From JACOXT01 sp964372855 (GTDB lineage Bacteria > Patescibacteriota > Microgenomatia > Levybacterales > UBA12049): a stretch of 22,634 bases of DNA. The stretch spans positions 1 to 22,634 of the forward strand of contig CAYJRY010000017.1 of NCBI GenBank assembly GCA_964372855.1, read 5' to 3'. Both the position numbers and the translations under genes were made by a program. A model generated the notes under the pieces. The model saw only the letters and a program-made list of their open reading frames with translations, made no database searches and was not told where the DNA came from. Below are positions 17,301 through 22,634 of the stretch, piece after piece; the first letter of the stretch is position 1, and each line of letters begins with the position of its first letter.

Positions 17301-17548
17301 CCTACCTCAGCAAGCAAAACATCGTTTTTATTAATAATTTCTGTCACTTCTGAGTAGGAATATGTTTTCTCTAGATTCTGCGCTTTTGATCTAGTCGTCT
17401 GATAGTTAAGAACTATAAATGGGGTAGAAACTAGTATCAGAATATACGTGAGAAATGAAATCCTTAAGATTAGATCAAGACCATTATATTGCTTCCACAA
17501 CGATCTAAATACATTCTCTTTGCGCTGTGCTGAGATAATTCTGGGCAT
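11303..17548 (-). CDS. Giant secreted metzincin (M11-like) metallopeptidase with Pro/Thr linkers and C-terminal dockerin pair
   Basis: The 2081-residue protein has a membrane segment at 26-48 (signal anchor or long signal peptide). A small beta domain (about 200-262, GELEILHTDFF) precedes a peptidase domain (about 303-560) with zinc motif HEFGHALGVLH (450-460; His450, Glu451, His454, His460) and a Met-turn YSIMG (Met488), as in gametolysin-type M11 enzymes. After this come a CARDB-like domain interrupted by a Cys-rich insert (DNA about 14830-15600), a single dockerin-like loop (about 14640-14720), and three copies of a Cys-start beta domain (DNA about 13930-14285, 13218-13573 and 12400-12763), each preceded by a long Pro/Thr linker. 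Next are an FnIII domain (about 12115-12395), a ZU5-like domain ending SFSDFVLFG (about 11640-12010), a poly-Gly stretch, and the dockerin pair. Substrate unknown. The cohesin gene lies 33 bp upstream on the same strand, so surface display by cohesin is inferred. Confidence 0.88.
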   Translation of the reverse strand: MPRIISAQRKENVFRSLWKQYNGLDLILRISFLTYILILVSTPFIVLNYQTTRSKAQNLEKTYSYSEVTEIINKNDVLLAEVGLENVPIVNSCSNFPVEEKAEKPEKDEVNLRTDTSQVVDLTHELSQAPVVYDSSLEYQKSQLKNQTNKFANARKEKFMQLMRKDPDTALSLALSSSNKEDLVNELNIPNNCLETQTEVEGELEILHTDFFEDNISVEQYTLITPDNKRIALHPAKGSDKLITSGMRLKINGFRLDDDILFDSKNPQNLNILPSNKSSSNPYIKQAYANDTEYHTKLQKEAQGEQKIAVLMVNFQNTPVPTTTREKLLDVFFNQMDKFYRENSYNKTWITGDVFPKTGYYTIPMDQTCTSVWGEIFSAALDAANNDVNYLDYTNVTIVAPFSPGCGVGLSKVGRSLTDTPDGQVNLSKMAIMTESNTYLYAESLAVPAHEFGHALGVLHSNFLDCDNLSFTSSGCGHYEYADPYSIMGSGQEPAWHMNLPNKEYLGWLDSSKIATVTSSGNYIIEPIESISDGFKGIKIPRGANGDHLYIEYRQPIGFDSYADASKSEIYLGGLIHITKISPNQPWMIDASPTIEHRRFGADSDPIDPALLVGNTFTDYLSGSTIKINENTNSQLSINVDFNIIDLLSEVSEIKTTQGYVSADSLLISGNIRNNGLGNSGIRPLTRINVDFNNDGIWDITEQTNKNLTDRVSLELKNEPVDVSWDGGGWQLVGIGNRVESETGSWRPLGTIPSDATELAFGIWVSFYSPSKVLSSLNHDITFGNGVCTRRDNPWNYGDAGGGCKIISNLDDDFVFDNGYDFFSYIGYESCDIRYTASSRLVEFKSDSKSTGCAIAVYSSKAPSVTTDTPVGEETTHNLRMCVDPENVIAESDENNNCVTKLFTGILSPQVTPTPTPSTSSLPPSCQILQEKILNAMFSACGKPRYDPIADIDKNGGVNASDISLLNTKTEAQCADLLVDSTNPCVTPTPTLTITPEPSLTPTPTSTPTPTLTLTPTPTNTPTPTTAPTSTPTPEPTPTNTPTPQPTATPTNTPSPTETPSPSPTPTATSTPTPSPTDTPIPTPTPVPCELKSVSWSEEDPIKENTLLLINVTAAGECADKEANLVVKKNLIIDELALNQPIPQIVDLVFKGTEFVAESTWVVDPWELTCVIWPICGDPEYFVEANIVGDINIINSANIQVIKVPISTPTPTPEPSPTSTPIPTSTLIPTSTPTPQPTSTPTPTNTPVPPTPTPTQAPTSTPTPTSTPSPTPTNTPTPTSTPTPIPTNTPIPTPTSTPQPTSTPTPSPTPTPTATPTPIPTPTPIPCELRSVAWSQEDPVEEGSLLTINVSAKGECSNKQANLVVKKDLIISELAINQPEPKIIDLVLEGSEFIAQSAWKADPWELTCKFFSLCGNPEYFVEANIAGEIQTIKSSNIQVLRVVTPTPEPTSTPVPTLTPTSSPTETPTPQPTSTPLPTPTPTPSFTPSPTPSPTPTNTPTPTPTRTPTPTNTPIPPTPTLTPTPTNTPTPTSTSTPTPTNTPVPTSTPTPTPQPTATPTPTETPKPTPTETPIPTRSNTPTPSPTATLTPTPTPVPCEIESAKWISSSNPVDEGTEVTLSVTLNNSASCQEKQVRFEVRENNSFVEGLFDRDAKNQPLDAIISNNEAVITWIAEYVADGVFGIFDPPEYFFTVTVVGEGTPSVRSEDPLLSVNKIEGLVITSNPEAKNITSDSATIEWETNMESSSWVLYGISSLHKFDTTEKDRLSPTKSHSIDITNLSSCTLYNYFVRSREREFGTQVNRTGTFTTLGCNGSIIESETTGIIVDDQEGEELSTIDETEEFPDGLALSIPPLFLDTDANFQILRLNHDDFVMRIASQPAGLKVANHVYHLNSFLEDENTEIEEFAKELTLSIKYKPSDVVGIDEDTLTIYKLTKDGQWSELTDCLLNKEVRTVSCKTASFSDFVLFGKPVEVTPSPTEPPTGQPSPDPTSPPGGGGDSGGGGGGGGGGGGGGGGGSSSPSGGSPSGSGRKQGDLNNDGKVNIFDLSVMLRNWNRSGVGDLNGDGKVNIFDLSILLRNWGK
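11306..11452 (-). other. Type I-like dockerin pair at the C terminus of the metallopeptidase
   Basis: Forty-nine residues contain two calcium-loop/helix repeats, GDLNNDGKVNIFDLSVMLRN and GDLNGDGKVNIFDLSILLRN. Asp1, Asn3, Asp5, Asn9 and Asp12 of each loop match the dockerin F-hand calcium ligands. Positions 10-11, usual cohesin-contact positions, are Ile-Phe in both halves, so the pair is nearly twofold symmetric. Confidence 0.82.
11504..11574 (-). repeat. Poly-glycine linker
   Basis: Seventeen consecutive Gly residues, flanked by shorter Gly runs and Ser/Pro, separate the ZU5-like domain from the dockerin pair. Several Gly codons are mixed, so this is selected protein sequence rather than simple slippage of a short DNA unit. 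Confidence 0.75.
12767..14598 (-). repeat. Three Pro/Thr-rich linker tracts in the metallopeptidase
   Basis: Tracts at about 14286-14598, 13574-13940 and 12767-13220 encode PTPTPT-type sequence with Ser, Asn, Ala, Gln, Glu and Ile substitutions and codon variation. Each precedes one of the three Cys-start beta domains. They are likely extended, possibly glycosylated spacers that carry domains away from the cell. The plus strand here shows GGNGTN-rich DNA with open frames that are not genes. Confidence 0.85.
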
Positions 17549-17555
17549 TAAGATA

Positions 17556-17585
17556 ATTATGGAAGTAATTCAAGAGAAAAGTCAA
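17556..17585 (-). promoter_or_regulatory. Putative leaderless promoter of the metallopeptidase gene, sharing bases with the cohesin stop codon
   Basis: On the minus strand TTGACT (17580-17585) includes the TGA stop of the cohesin gene (17582-17584). An 18-bp spacer follows, then CATAAT (17556-17561) and 7 bases before the ATG at 17548. No Shine-Dalgarno is present. Confidence 0.5.
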
Positions 17586-18799
17586 GGATGCGAAAAACTA
17601 CTGGTAGGCGGTATTGTAGGATTCGTAGTGTTTGGGGTGGTATTTGTTGGAGATAATGGTTGTGGTGGTAAATTAGATTTTCTTCTTCTTATTCTTAGAA
17701 TCAATAACAATAATCCTAAAAACGCAACAACAAGAGCTAGTAATATATAAATAGTTGAGGAAGGTAAATCAATTCCGCTAACTGGAGAATCAATTGTCAG
17801 AGTGACTTGAGTTGGCACATTGCTTTCTTCAACCACAACTTCCTTAGTTGTTTCAGTATTGTTTTCATGTTTTACTACCAATAAATGTTTGCCTGGTGAA
17901 ACATCTGTAAAGGTTACTTCCCCACTTGCATTGGTAGTTGATGTTATAGGATCAGTATAAAGAGTGACTTGAGTATTTGCCAAAGGAGCGCCTTGTGAAT
18001 CAACAAGCTTAACCATTAAAGCATAGCCTTTGAGTTTGAAAGTCATATTGTCTGATACTGACTCATCAAATTGTCCTTTTGATTTGACTCTAAAATGGAA
18101 AGTTTCTCCTGGTATTAGATCCTCTGTGATAACTATCTTATGCTCTTTTGTTTGTTTCTTATCATACAAAGATAAAATATATTTATCTTTTTGAAAACCA
18201 AGTTCAACTGTTGAATCAGAGTCTTTGTCAGTAGTCCAGGATATTGCTGCGCTGTTTGTTGAGATATCAGAAACTTTTATATCTGTAATTTCTGGTTTTG
18301 TTTTATCAATCTGTGTACCAGGTGTTCCTTTCACAACCGCAACACTTGCTCCAGATGATCCTCCCAGATTTAAAGAATCAGAACTATCTGAGGTTCGTGT
18401 TGCTGCTGAGCCGCCAATAAAGCTAACATTTGCAGTTCCTAATGCTTTTCCTCTAAAGCCAATTGTCGCGACATTCACATTCCCCACTGTTCCTGAAATA
18501 CTTCCTCGAGATATCCGGATTCCCCCTCCCCCAAATGACTTTTCTGCATCAATTCCAAAAGCTGATGAGCCAGCGCTCACCCAAGCAACCTCAAGAAGGT
18601 TTGTTGGGTATGATAAATATGCAGAAACGCCATTTATTGATTCTCCGGCTGTATTTAGTCTTACCTGAACTGAAACTGTTCCTCCCTGAGCAACGCTTAC
18701 CTTACCTGGAGATAAGTGAAGAGTTGAGGCTAAAACAACTGGAGCTAATGATAAAAAAAGAATTGAGCTTATGAAGAATATCAAAAGTTTTCTAAACAT
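17582..18799 (-). CDS. Membrane-anchored cohesin protein (cell-surface receptor for dockerins)
   Basis: The 405-residue protein has a signal peptide at 1-24 (ending VVLA). A cohesin domain covers about 26-157: LHLSPGKVSVAQGGTVSVQV, then GVSAYLSYPTNLLEVAWVSAG, then GNVNVATIGFRGKALGTANV, matching the family's Gly-thr-val-x-val, leu-x-tyr-pro-x-x-leu-glu-val and ala-thr-ile-x-phe-x-x-lys patterns. FnIII (167-257) and a carboxypeptidase-regulatory-like domain (259-337; GAPLANTQVTLYT, SGEVTFTDVSPGKHLL) form a stalk. A membrane helix (347-369) with RIRRRK stop-transfer and a short Pro/Thr/Asn tail in the cytoplasm ends the protein. It is a one-cohesin anchor, analogous in role to anchoring scaffoldins. 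Both genes beside it encode dockerin-ended proteins, 38 bp upstream and 33 bp downstream. The binding itself is inferred. Confidence 0.85.
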   Translation of the reverse strand: MFRKLLIFFISSILFLSLAPVVLASTLHLSPGKVSVAQGGTVSVQVRLNTAGESINGVSAYLSYPTNLLEVAWVSAGSSAFGIDAEKSFGGGGIRISRGSISGTVGNVNVATIGFRGKALGTANVSFIGGSAATRTSDSSDSLNLGGSSGASVAVVKGTPGTQIDKTKPEITDIKVSDISTNSAAISWTTDKDSDSTVELGFQKDKYILSLYDKKQTKEHKIVITEDLIPGETFHFRVKSKGQFDESVSDNMTFKLKGYALMVKLVDSQGAPLANTQVTLYTDPITSTTNASGEVTFTDVSPGKHLLVVKHENNTETTKEVVVEESNVPTQVTLTIDSPVSGIDLPSSTIYILLALVVAFLGLLLLILRIRRRKSNLPPQPLSPTNTTPNTTNPTIPPTSSFSHP

Positions 18800-18805
18800 A
18801 TACTT

Positions 18806-18834
18806 AGATTAGGTAATGCATCTCTAAATGTCAA
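18806..18834 (-). promoter_or_regulatory. Putative leaderless promoter of the cohesin gene
   Basis: In the 38-bp gap, on the minus strand, TTGACA (18829-18834) is followed by 17 bp, a weak -10 TAATCT (18806-18811), and 6 bases before the ATG at 18799. The -35 begins 3 bp after the stop of the upstream dockerin gene. Confidence 0.45.
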
Positions 18835-18837
18835 CCC

Positions 18838-21800
18838 CTACTTCCCCCAGTTTCTCAAAAGTATTGACAAATCAAATATGTTTACTTTTCCATTTCTATC
18901 AATATCTCCAGTTCCAGATCTGTTCCAGTTTCTAAGCATTATGGAGAGATCAAAGATATTTACCTTTCCATTACCATCAAGATCACCTTGTTTTCCACTC
19001 GGTGCTGGTGGATTTACTCCACTGGGTGATCCGCTTCCGTTTCCATTCCCGCTACCTGATCCATTACCTGAACCACTATTGTTGTTATTGTTTTGATTCC
19101 CACTGTTCGGTACAGGAGTAGCAGTTGGGGTTGGGGTTGGAGTCTCAGTGGGCGTTGGTGTTATCGATAATGGTTCACCAAAAAGTACAAAGTCTGAGAA
19201 AGAAGAAGTTGTGCAAGTAACAATTTTTGCTGTTGTATCAACTGTGCAGTCTTTCAACTCATTCCATTTTTCCCCATCCCATCTTCGAATGGTAAGAGTA
19301 GACTCATCAATATTTTCAATTTCTTCTGGATTATATTTAATCTTAATTGTTAAATCTTTATCAAATAACTTTATGAAATTATCCAAACTGCTTGGTATAG
19401 CGTTAATATGGTACGTATGCCCACCAATAGTCTGAAAACCCGAAGGCACATCTTGAATATTACCCAGCAACTCTCCCGGATCAAGCTGCAATATCTGAAT
19501 ATACGTTTTTGTAGCGGAGTATCCTGATGGGAAATTTACTTCTATTCCATAATTTAGATAAGCATCAAGACTAAATCTAAAATCAGATGAATTATCAACA
19601 AGATCATCTGATTCTTTAGTAAGAAGAACCGAAGCATTGCATCCAAGCGTTACGAACTTACTCTGATCACTTTTTTTATCGTTTTCACCTGGAGCGGTTG
19701 ATACTACTTGATAATGGTAAACTGTGCATGGAGTAAGGTTTGTAACTGTGATTCTATGCTCTCTGGTTACATCTATTCCAACGTCTTCAATACGACTTTT
19801 TCTAACGAATTTACCCAAATCCCTAATCACGCTATATTCAACTTGTGACGTTGAAGGAATATTTGTTTCCCATGTAATAGCCACGCTATCTGTTGTAGGA
19901 GTATGAGAGACCTTTGAGATAGCGATATTTGAGGGTATAATTGTTGGAGTAGGTTTAGGAGTTGAAGTTGGAGTAGGTTCGGGTGCTGGTGTTATTGCTT
20001 TAATTATTTTGATATTAGACGATTTAATTTCATCTGTTTCTCCAACAATATTAGCTTTGATAAAGAATTCTGGATCGCATGGTCCAAATGGACTCAGGCT
20101 ACAAGCATTTGTCCAAGCATCTGCAATCCATGTAGCCTGAGCTGTAAAGATAGTTCCAGATTGCGTTAAAGACACTACATTAGGAACTGGCTTATTTAAA
20201 GCATCCTCATCAAGTAGGAGATCTTTTCTAACGACAAGATTAACTTGTTTTCCATTACAATCCCCTGAGGCTAAAATATTGATTGAAAGAGATGTATACT
20301 GCTCAACTGGACCAACCTCACCCCAAGAAGCAGAGTTAAGAGCGCAGGCAACTGGGGCGGTTGTAGGAGTTGCGGGTGCAGAAGTCGAAGTTGGAGAGGT
20401 GGTAGAAGTAGGAGTCGGTGGCCGTGGTGTCGCAGTCGGCGTTGAGGTTGGTGTATTTGTTGGTGTTGGCGGTCTTGGTGTTGAAGTCGGAGTAGGAGTA
20501 CGAGTTGGCGTAGCAGTAGGAGTATTTGTGGGAGTTGGGATTCTTGTAGGTGTTGGAGTAGGAGTAGGAGACGGGGTTGATGTTGGAGAAAGTGTTGGTG
20601 TTGAAGTGGGTAATGGTCCTCCCCCAACTCCACCACTCTGGAATAATTCCAAAACCTCAGTCTCACTTAATGCACCTGTATAAATTCTTATATCATCTGC
20701 TTGGCCGTCAAAATATTTGCAGTTTATTGCATTGGCTTGGAATCCAATTTTTAAATCATTTAAGGTAAGTGACGATGGAATTGTTCCTAAAGCTGAAGTT
20801 GTAAGATTTACTCCGTCAATATAAATTTTGGCACGCTTTGTAACATCAACTTGTGTCCCATCAAACACAAAGAACAAGTGATGCCATATGTTTGTAGTTG
20901 GTGATAATGCTTGTACAAAATTATTTTCAGATCCAATATAGAAATCAAGATTGGTGTTTTGCCATGAAATAGCAAAGGGAGAATAATCACCGGATGTTAA
21001 TGGACAGTACTTTCCAGCTGAGTCTTTTTTGAACCACCCTCCAAATGAAACTTGGGTAAGTGCACCTAAATTTGGAGAAGTATTAACAAAATCATCAACC
21101 CCATCAAAATCCAAACCCCCTCCAATTTTCCCAGCCACCCAAGTTGGATCATCACTTGAGGCTGATGAATTCAAACCCAAAGTTCCAATTCTACCGTTTC
21201 CAGTAGCATCTCCAGCTGTTTGTCCTATTCCTTCATCAAAATTCCAATAACTAACTAAATTTGCGGGAATAGGACTGGGTGTTGAAGTTGGAGTTGGAGA
21301 CAATCCTGGAATTGAAGTAGGCGTTGGGGAGCCAATAGGCTGTGATGTTGGACTTGGAACAGGAGATGGTTTAGCTCCCAAAATATCTTCAGGCCCCAGC
21401 TCAACCACATTGGAATAAGCTCTCTGGTAATAATCCCTCCATGGGCCCTCAACAAACTCCCTATAACTGCCATTACTATCTGACTTGACTGTGTCTGACA
21501 ATTTACCAAATTCCCGAGCTTCGCCGATAATATTGTTATCATAAACTTTGGCATAGATATATGCATATTTTCTGGGATGCGTACTGAAGTGATATTCGAA
21601 ACTGCAAGGAGACCTAGGACATTCTGCAACTCTTTGCCAATCAACAAAAATTTCTATATTTTTAATCCCTTTATCATCTGTTGCTGAAGCAGTAATTGTA
21701 GCTTTTTGGCCTTTCTCAACCTTTACATCCAAAGGAGCAACAACTGGCGGATAATCAGCCCAAGGAGCAATAGGTACTATATTTGCATCAAAACCTGCGT

Positions 21801-22634
21801 TGTAAGTAGGCGTTCCTAGTTTTAATATTTTATTTATTTCTGGCGCAGAGGGGTCAGCATTCTTACCTATGATGTAAAAATTTGATGGCAAAGAAGGATC
21901 TTGCCAGTCTGCGACTCTAAACCACGTGTTGTGATTTACCTGAAAACCAAAATCAATTGGTTTAGCAACATTTTCAAATTTGTTACCCATGAAATATGCA
22001 TATTCAGCGCTGCAATCAGGAACATCATTGCCATTGTCAAAAGGTTCAGGAACAAGCCTCCAAGACGAAGGACTGCAATCATTACTATGATTATTGGCAT
22101 ATCCTTCTTTAGGCAAATTTTTGTAAATGTTTCGAACCTGACGAAAAGGCGTTGCCAGCTCTTGAACTAGATTATGATGGTCAATTCTCTGACCATAAGG
22201 TGTAGTACCTCCTCCATCAATTACGCTGTCTTGAACATGTGAGTTTACAATAGTCGGAGCAAGATTACCAAGTCCATTGTTAAAAAATATAGCATTATAA
22301 AACCTTTGTACTCCACCATAACCGCCTCTGTTGAATCCAAAACCGCCATTTCTCCACAAAATAGGATTGATAAACTCCAATCTTGTTTTGTTATTTACCC
22401 ATGATTCAATTCCGCTATCCTGATTTGAGTGGGATTCATTGCTCACAAATACTTTTCCCATATCTCCTCCCAAATCCATAGCAAGCGTTTGTTCCCACCA
22501 GGAATATCCAGCTGTTTCTTTTCCACCTCTTGTTCCGACAGCCACATTTCCTAAATGAGCGTCTCCATTTCCATCAAATGGCCAGAAAGCAGACATTTTC
22601 AATCTAGTGCTTTGAGGAGGTTCTTTATTTTCAT
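18838..22634 (-). CDS. Giant secreted LamG protein with Pro/Thr linkers and C-terminal dockerin pair (5' end off the window)
   Basis: The frame is open to the right edge: codons before the TTG at 22602 read on without a stop, so the true start is outside and about 1265 residues are visible. The first part (about 21760-22634) is an unrecognised Gly/Asn/Trp-rich domain (NGDAHLGNVAVGTRGG, GYSWWEQTLAMDLGG, SHVQDSVIDGGG), possibly a catalytic or beta-helix module. An Ig-like domain (about 21480-21755), a Pro/Thr linker, a LamG/concanavalin-like domain (about 20640-21262; LVSYWNFDEG to GQADDIRIYTGALSETEV), a long Pro/Thr linker (20353-20620), one Cys-start beta domain (19990-20352), FnIII (about 19635-19930), a ZU5-like domain ending SFSDFVLFG, a Gly/Ser/Asn linker and a dockerin pair follow. 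The C-terminal half repeats the module order of the metallopeptidase, so the two are paralogous there. LamG suggests glycan binding; substrate unknown. Confidence 0.82.
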   Translation of the reverse strand, partial: ENKEPPQSTRLKMSAFWPFDGNGDAHLGNVAVGTRGGKETAGYSWWEQTLAMDLGGDMGKVFVSNESHSNQDSGIESWVNNKTRLEFINPILWRNGGFGFNRGGYGGVQRFYNAIFFNNGLGNLAPTIVNSHVQDSVIDGGGTTPYGQRIDHHNLVQELATPFRQVRNIYKNLPKEGYANNHSNDCSPSSWRLVPEPFDNGNDVPDCSAEYAYFMGNKFENVAKPIDFGFQVNHNTWFRVADWQDPSLPSNFYIIGKNADPSAPEINKILKLGTPTYNAGFDANIVPIAPWADYPPVVAPLDVKVEKGQKATITASATDDKGIKNIEIFVDWQRVAECPRSPCSFEYHFSTHPRKYAYIYAKVYDNNIIGEAREFGKLSDTVKSDSNGSYREFVEGPWRDYYQRAYSNVVELGPEDILGAKPSPVPSPTSQPIGSPTPTSIPGLSPTPTSTPSPIPANLVSYWNFDEGIGQTAGDATGNGRIGTLGLNSSASSDDPTWVAGKIGGGLDFDGVDDFVNTSPNLGALTQVSFGGWFKKDSAGKYCPLTSGDYSPFAISWQNTNLDFYIGSENNFVQALSPTTNIWHHLFFVFDGTQVDVTKRAKIYIDGVNLTTSALGTIPSSLTLNDLKIGFQANAINCKYFDGQADDIRIYTGALSETEVLELFQSGGVGGGPLPTSTPTLSPTSTPSPTPTPTPTRIPTPTNTPTATPTRTPTPTSTPRPPTPTNTPTSTPTATPRPPTPTSTTSPTSTSAPATPTTAPVACALNSASWGEVGPVEQYTSLSINILASGDCNGKQVNLVVRKDLLLDEDALNKPVPNVVSLTQSGTIFTAQATWIADAWTNACSLSPFGPCDPEFFIKANIVGETDEIKSSNIKIIKAITPAPEPTPTSTPKPTPTIIPSNIAISKVSHTPTTDSVAITWETNIPSTSQVEYSVIRDLGKFVRKSRIEDVGIDVTREHRITVTNLTPCTVYHYQVVSTAPGENDKKSDQSKFVTLGCNASVLLTKESDDLVDNSSDFRFSLDAYLNYGIEVNFPSGYSATKTYIQILQLDPGELLGNIQDVPSGFQTIGGHTYHINAIPSSLDNFIKLFDKDLTIKIKYNPEEIENIDESTLTIRRWDGEKWNELKDCTVDTTAKIVTCTTSSFSDFVLFGEPLSITPTPTETPTPTPTATPVPNSGNQNNNNNSGSGNGSGSGNGNGSGSPSGVNPPAPSGKQGDLDGNGKVNIFDLSIMLRNWNRSGTGDIDRNGKVNIFDLSILLRNWGK
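18841..18987 (-). other. Type I-like dockerin pair at the C terminus of the LamG protein
   Basis: Two repeats, GDLDGNGKVNIFDLSIMLRN and GDIDRNGKVNIFDLSILLRN, carry Asp/Asn at all five calcium positions and the same Ile-Phe at positions 10-11 as the metallopeptidase dockerin. The last 14 codons or so are identical in DNA to that gene over 44 bp. Confidence 0.82.

Noticed and set aside
22600..22602. TTG at 22602 as the start of the LamG gene
   Set aside because: The frame remains open upstream to the window edge, there is no signal peptide after this TTG and no ribosome-binding site, so the gene is better treated as 5'-truncated.
1..22634. tRNA, rRNA, riboswitch, insertion sequence or prophage structural genes
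   Set aside because: None seen. The tail-fibre-like motifs at the left occur in a membrane-anchored cellular protein with no phage genes nearby.

Overview
The window looks like a chromosomal segment of a Candidate Phyla Radiation (Patescibacteria) bacterium, most likely of the Microgenomates (OP11) side. This rests on AT-rich DNA, very long Pro/Thr-linked surface proteins, a tail-fibre-like surface protein with an N-terminal MerR helix-turn-helix, near-leaderless gene starts and a strongly diverged F-type ATPase operon. TGA is used as a stop (for example in the gamma gene and the cohesin gene), so this is not a UGA-recoding lineage. The phylum-level placement is an inference from gene style, not from a marker gene.

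Layout. (1) Positions 1-3826, minus strand: the 5' part of a giant protein with a MerR-type DNA-binding domain, one membrane helix and more than 1100 residues of tail-fibre-like repeats; its 3' end is off the left edge. (2) 3827-4039: a divergent control region with two promoters, five TGTCCAA boxes and a 15-bp perfect inverted repeat. (3) 4040-4975, plus strand: a Fic-fold protein that has lost the catalytic motif but kept its C-terminal winged helix. (4) 5026-11298, plus strand: an F1-type ATPase operon in the order c-like, b, delta, alpha, gamma, beta, epsilon. No a subunit is present, and the c-like hairpin lacks the ion-carrying carboxylate and is fused to a signal peptide and an extracytoplasmic beta domain. 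(5) 11303-22634, minus strand: three surface genes. A membrane-anchored cohesin protein (17582-18799) lies between two giant secreted proteins that both end in a type I-like dockerin pair: a metzincin metallopeptidase (11303-17548) and a LamG-containing protein that runs off the right edge (18838-22634).

How the genes may work together. The cohesin protein has a signal peptide, a cohesin, an FnIII and a carboxypeptidase-regulatory-like domain, then a membrane helix with a positively charged stop-transfer sequence. It is the natural receptor for the two dockerin proteins encoded either side of it, so this looks like a minimal non-cellulosomal cohesin-dockerin display system on a tiny-genome bacterium. 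The ATPase cluster encodes a catalytic F1 headpiece and a stator, but nothing in the window could carry protons or sodium through the membrane. It may therefore be an F1-like motor that couples ATP hydrolysis to something other than ion transport, or a complex completed by genes elsewhere.

Regulation visible in the sequence. Five genes have a -35/-10 pair placed so that transcription would start at, or within a few bases of, the start codon. Inside the ATPase operon, degenerate 7-bp tandem repeats fill the two gaps that precede b and alpha and also lie within the signal-peptide coding region of the first gene. A compact GC-richer structured element separates gamma from beta.
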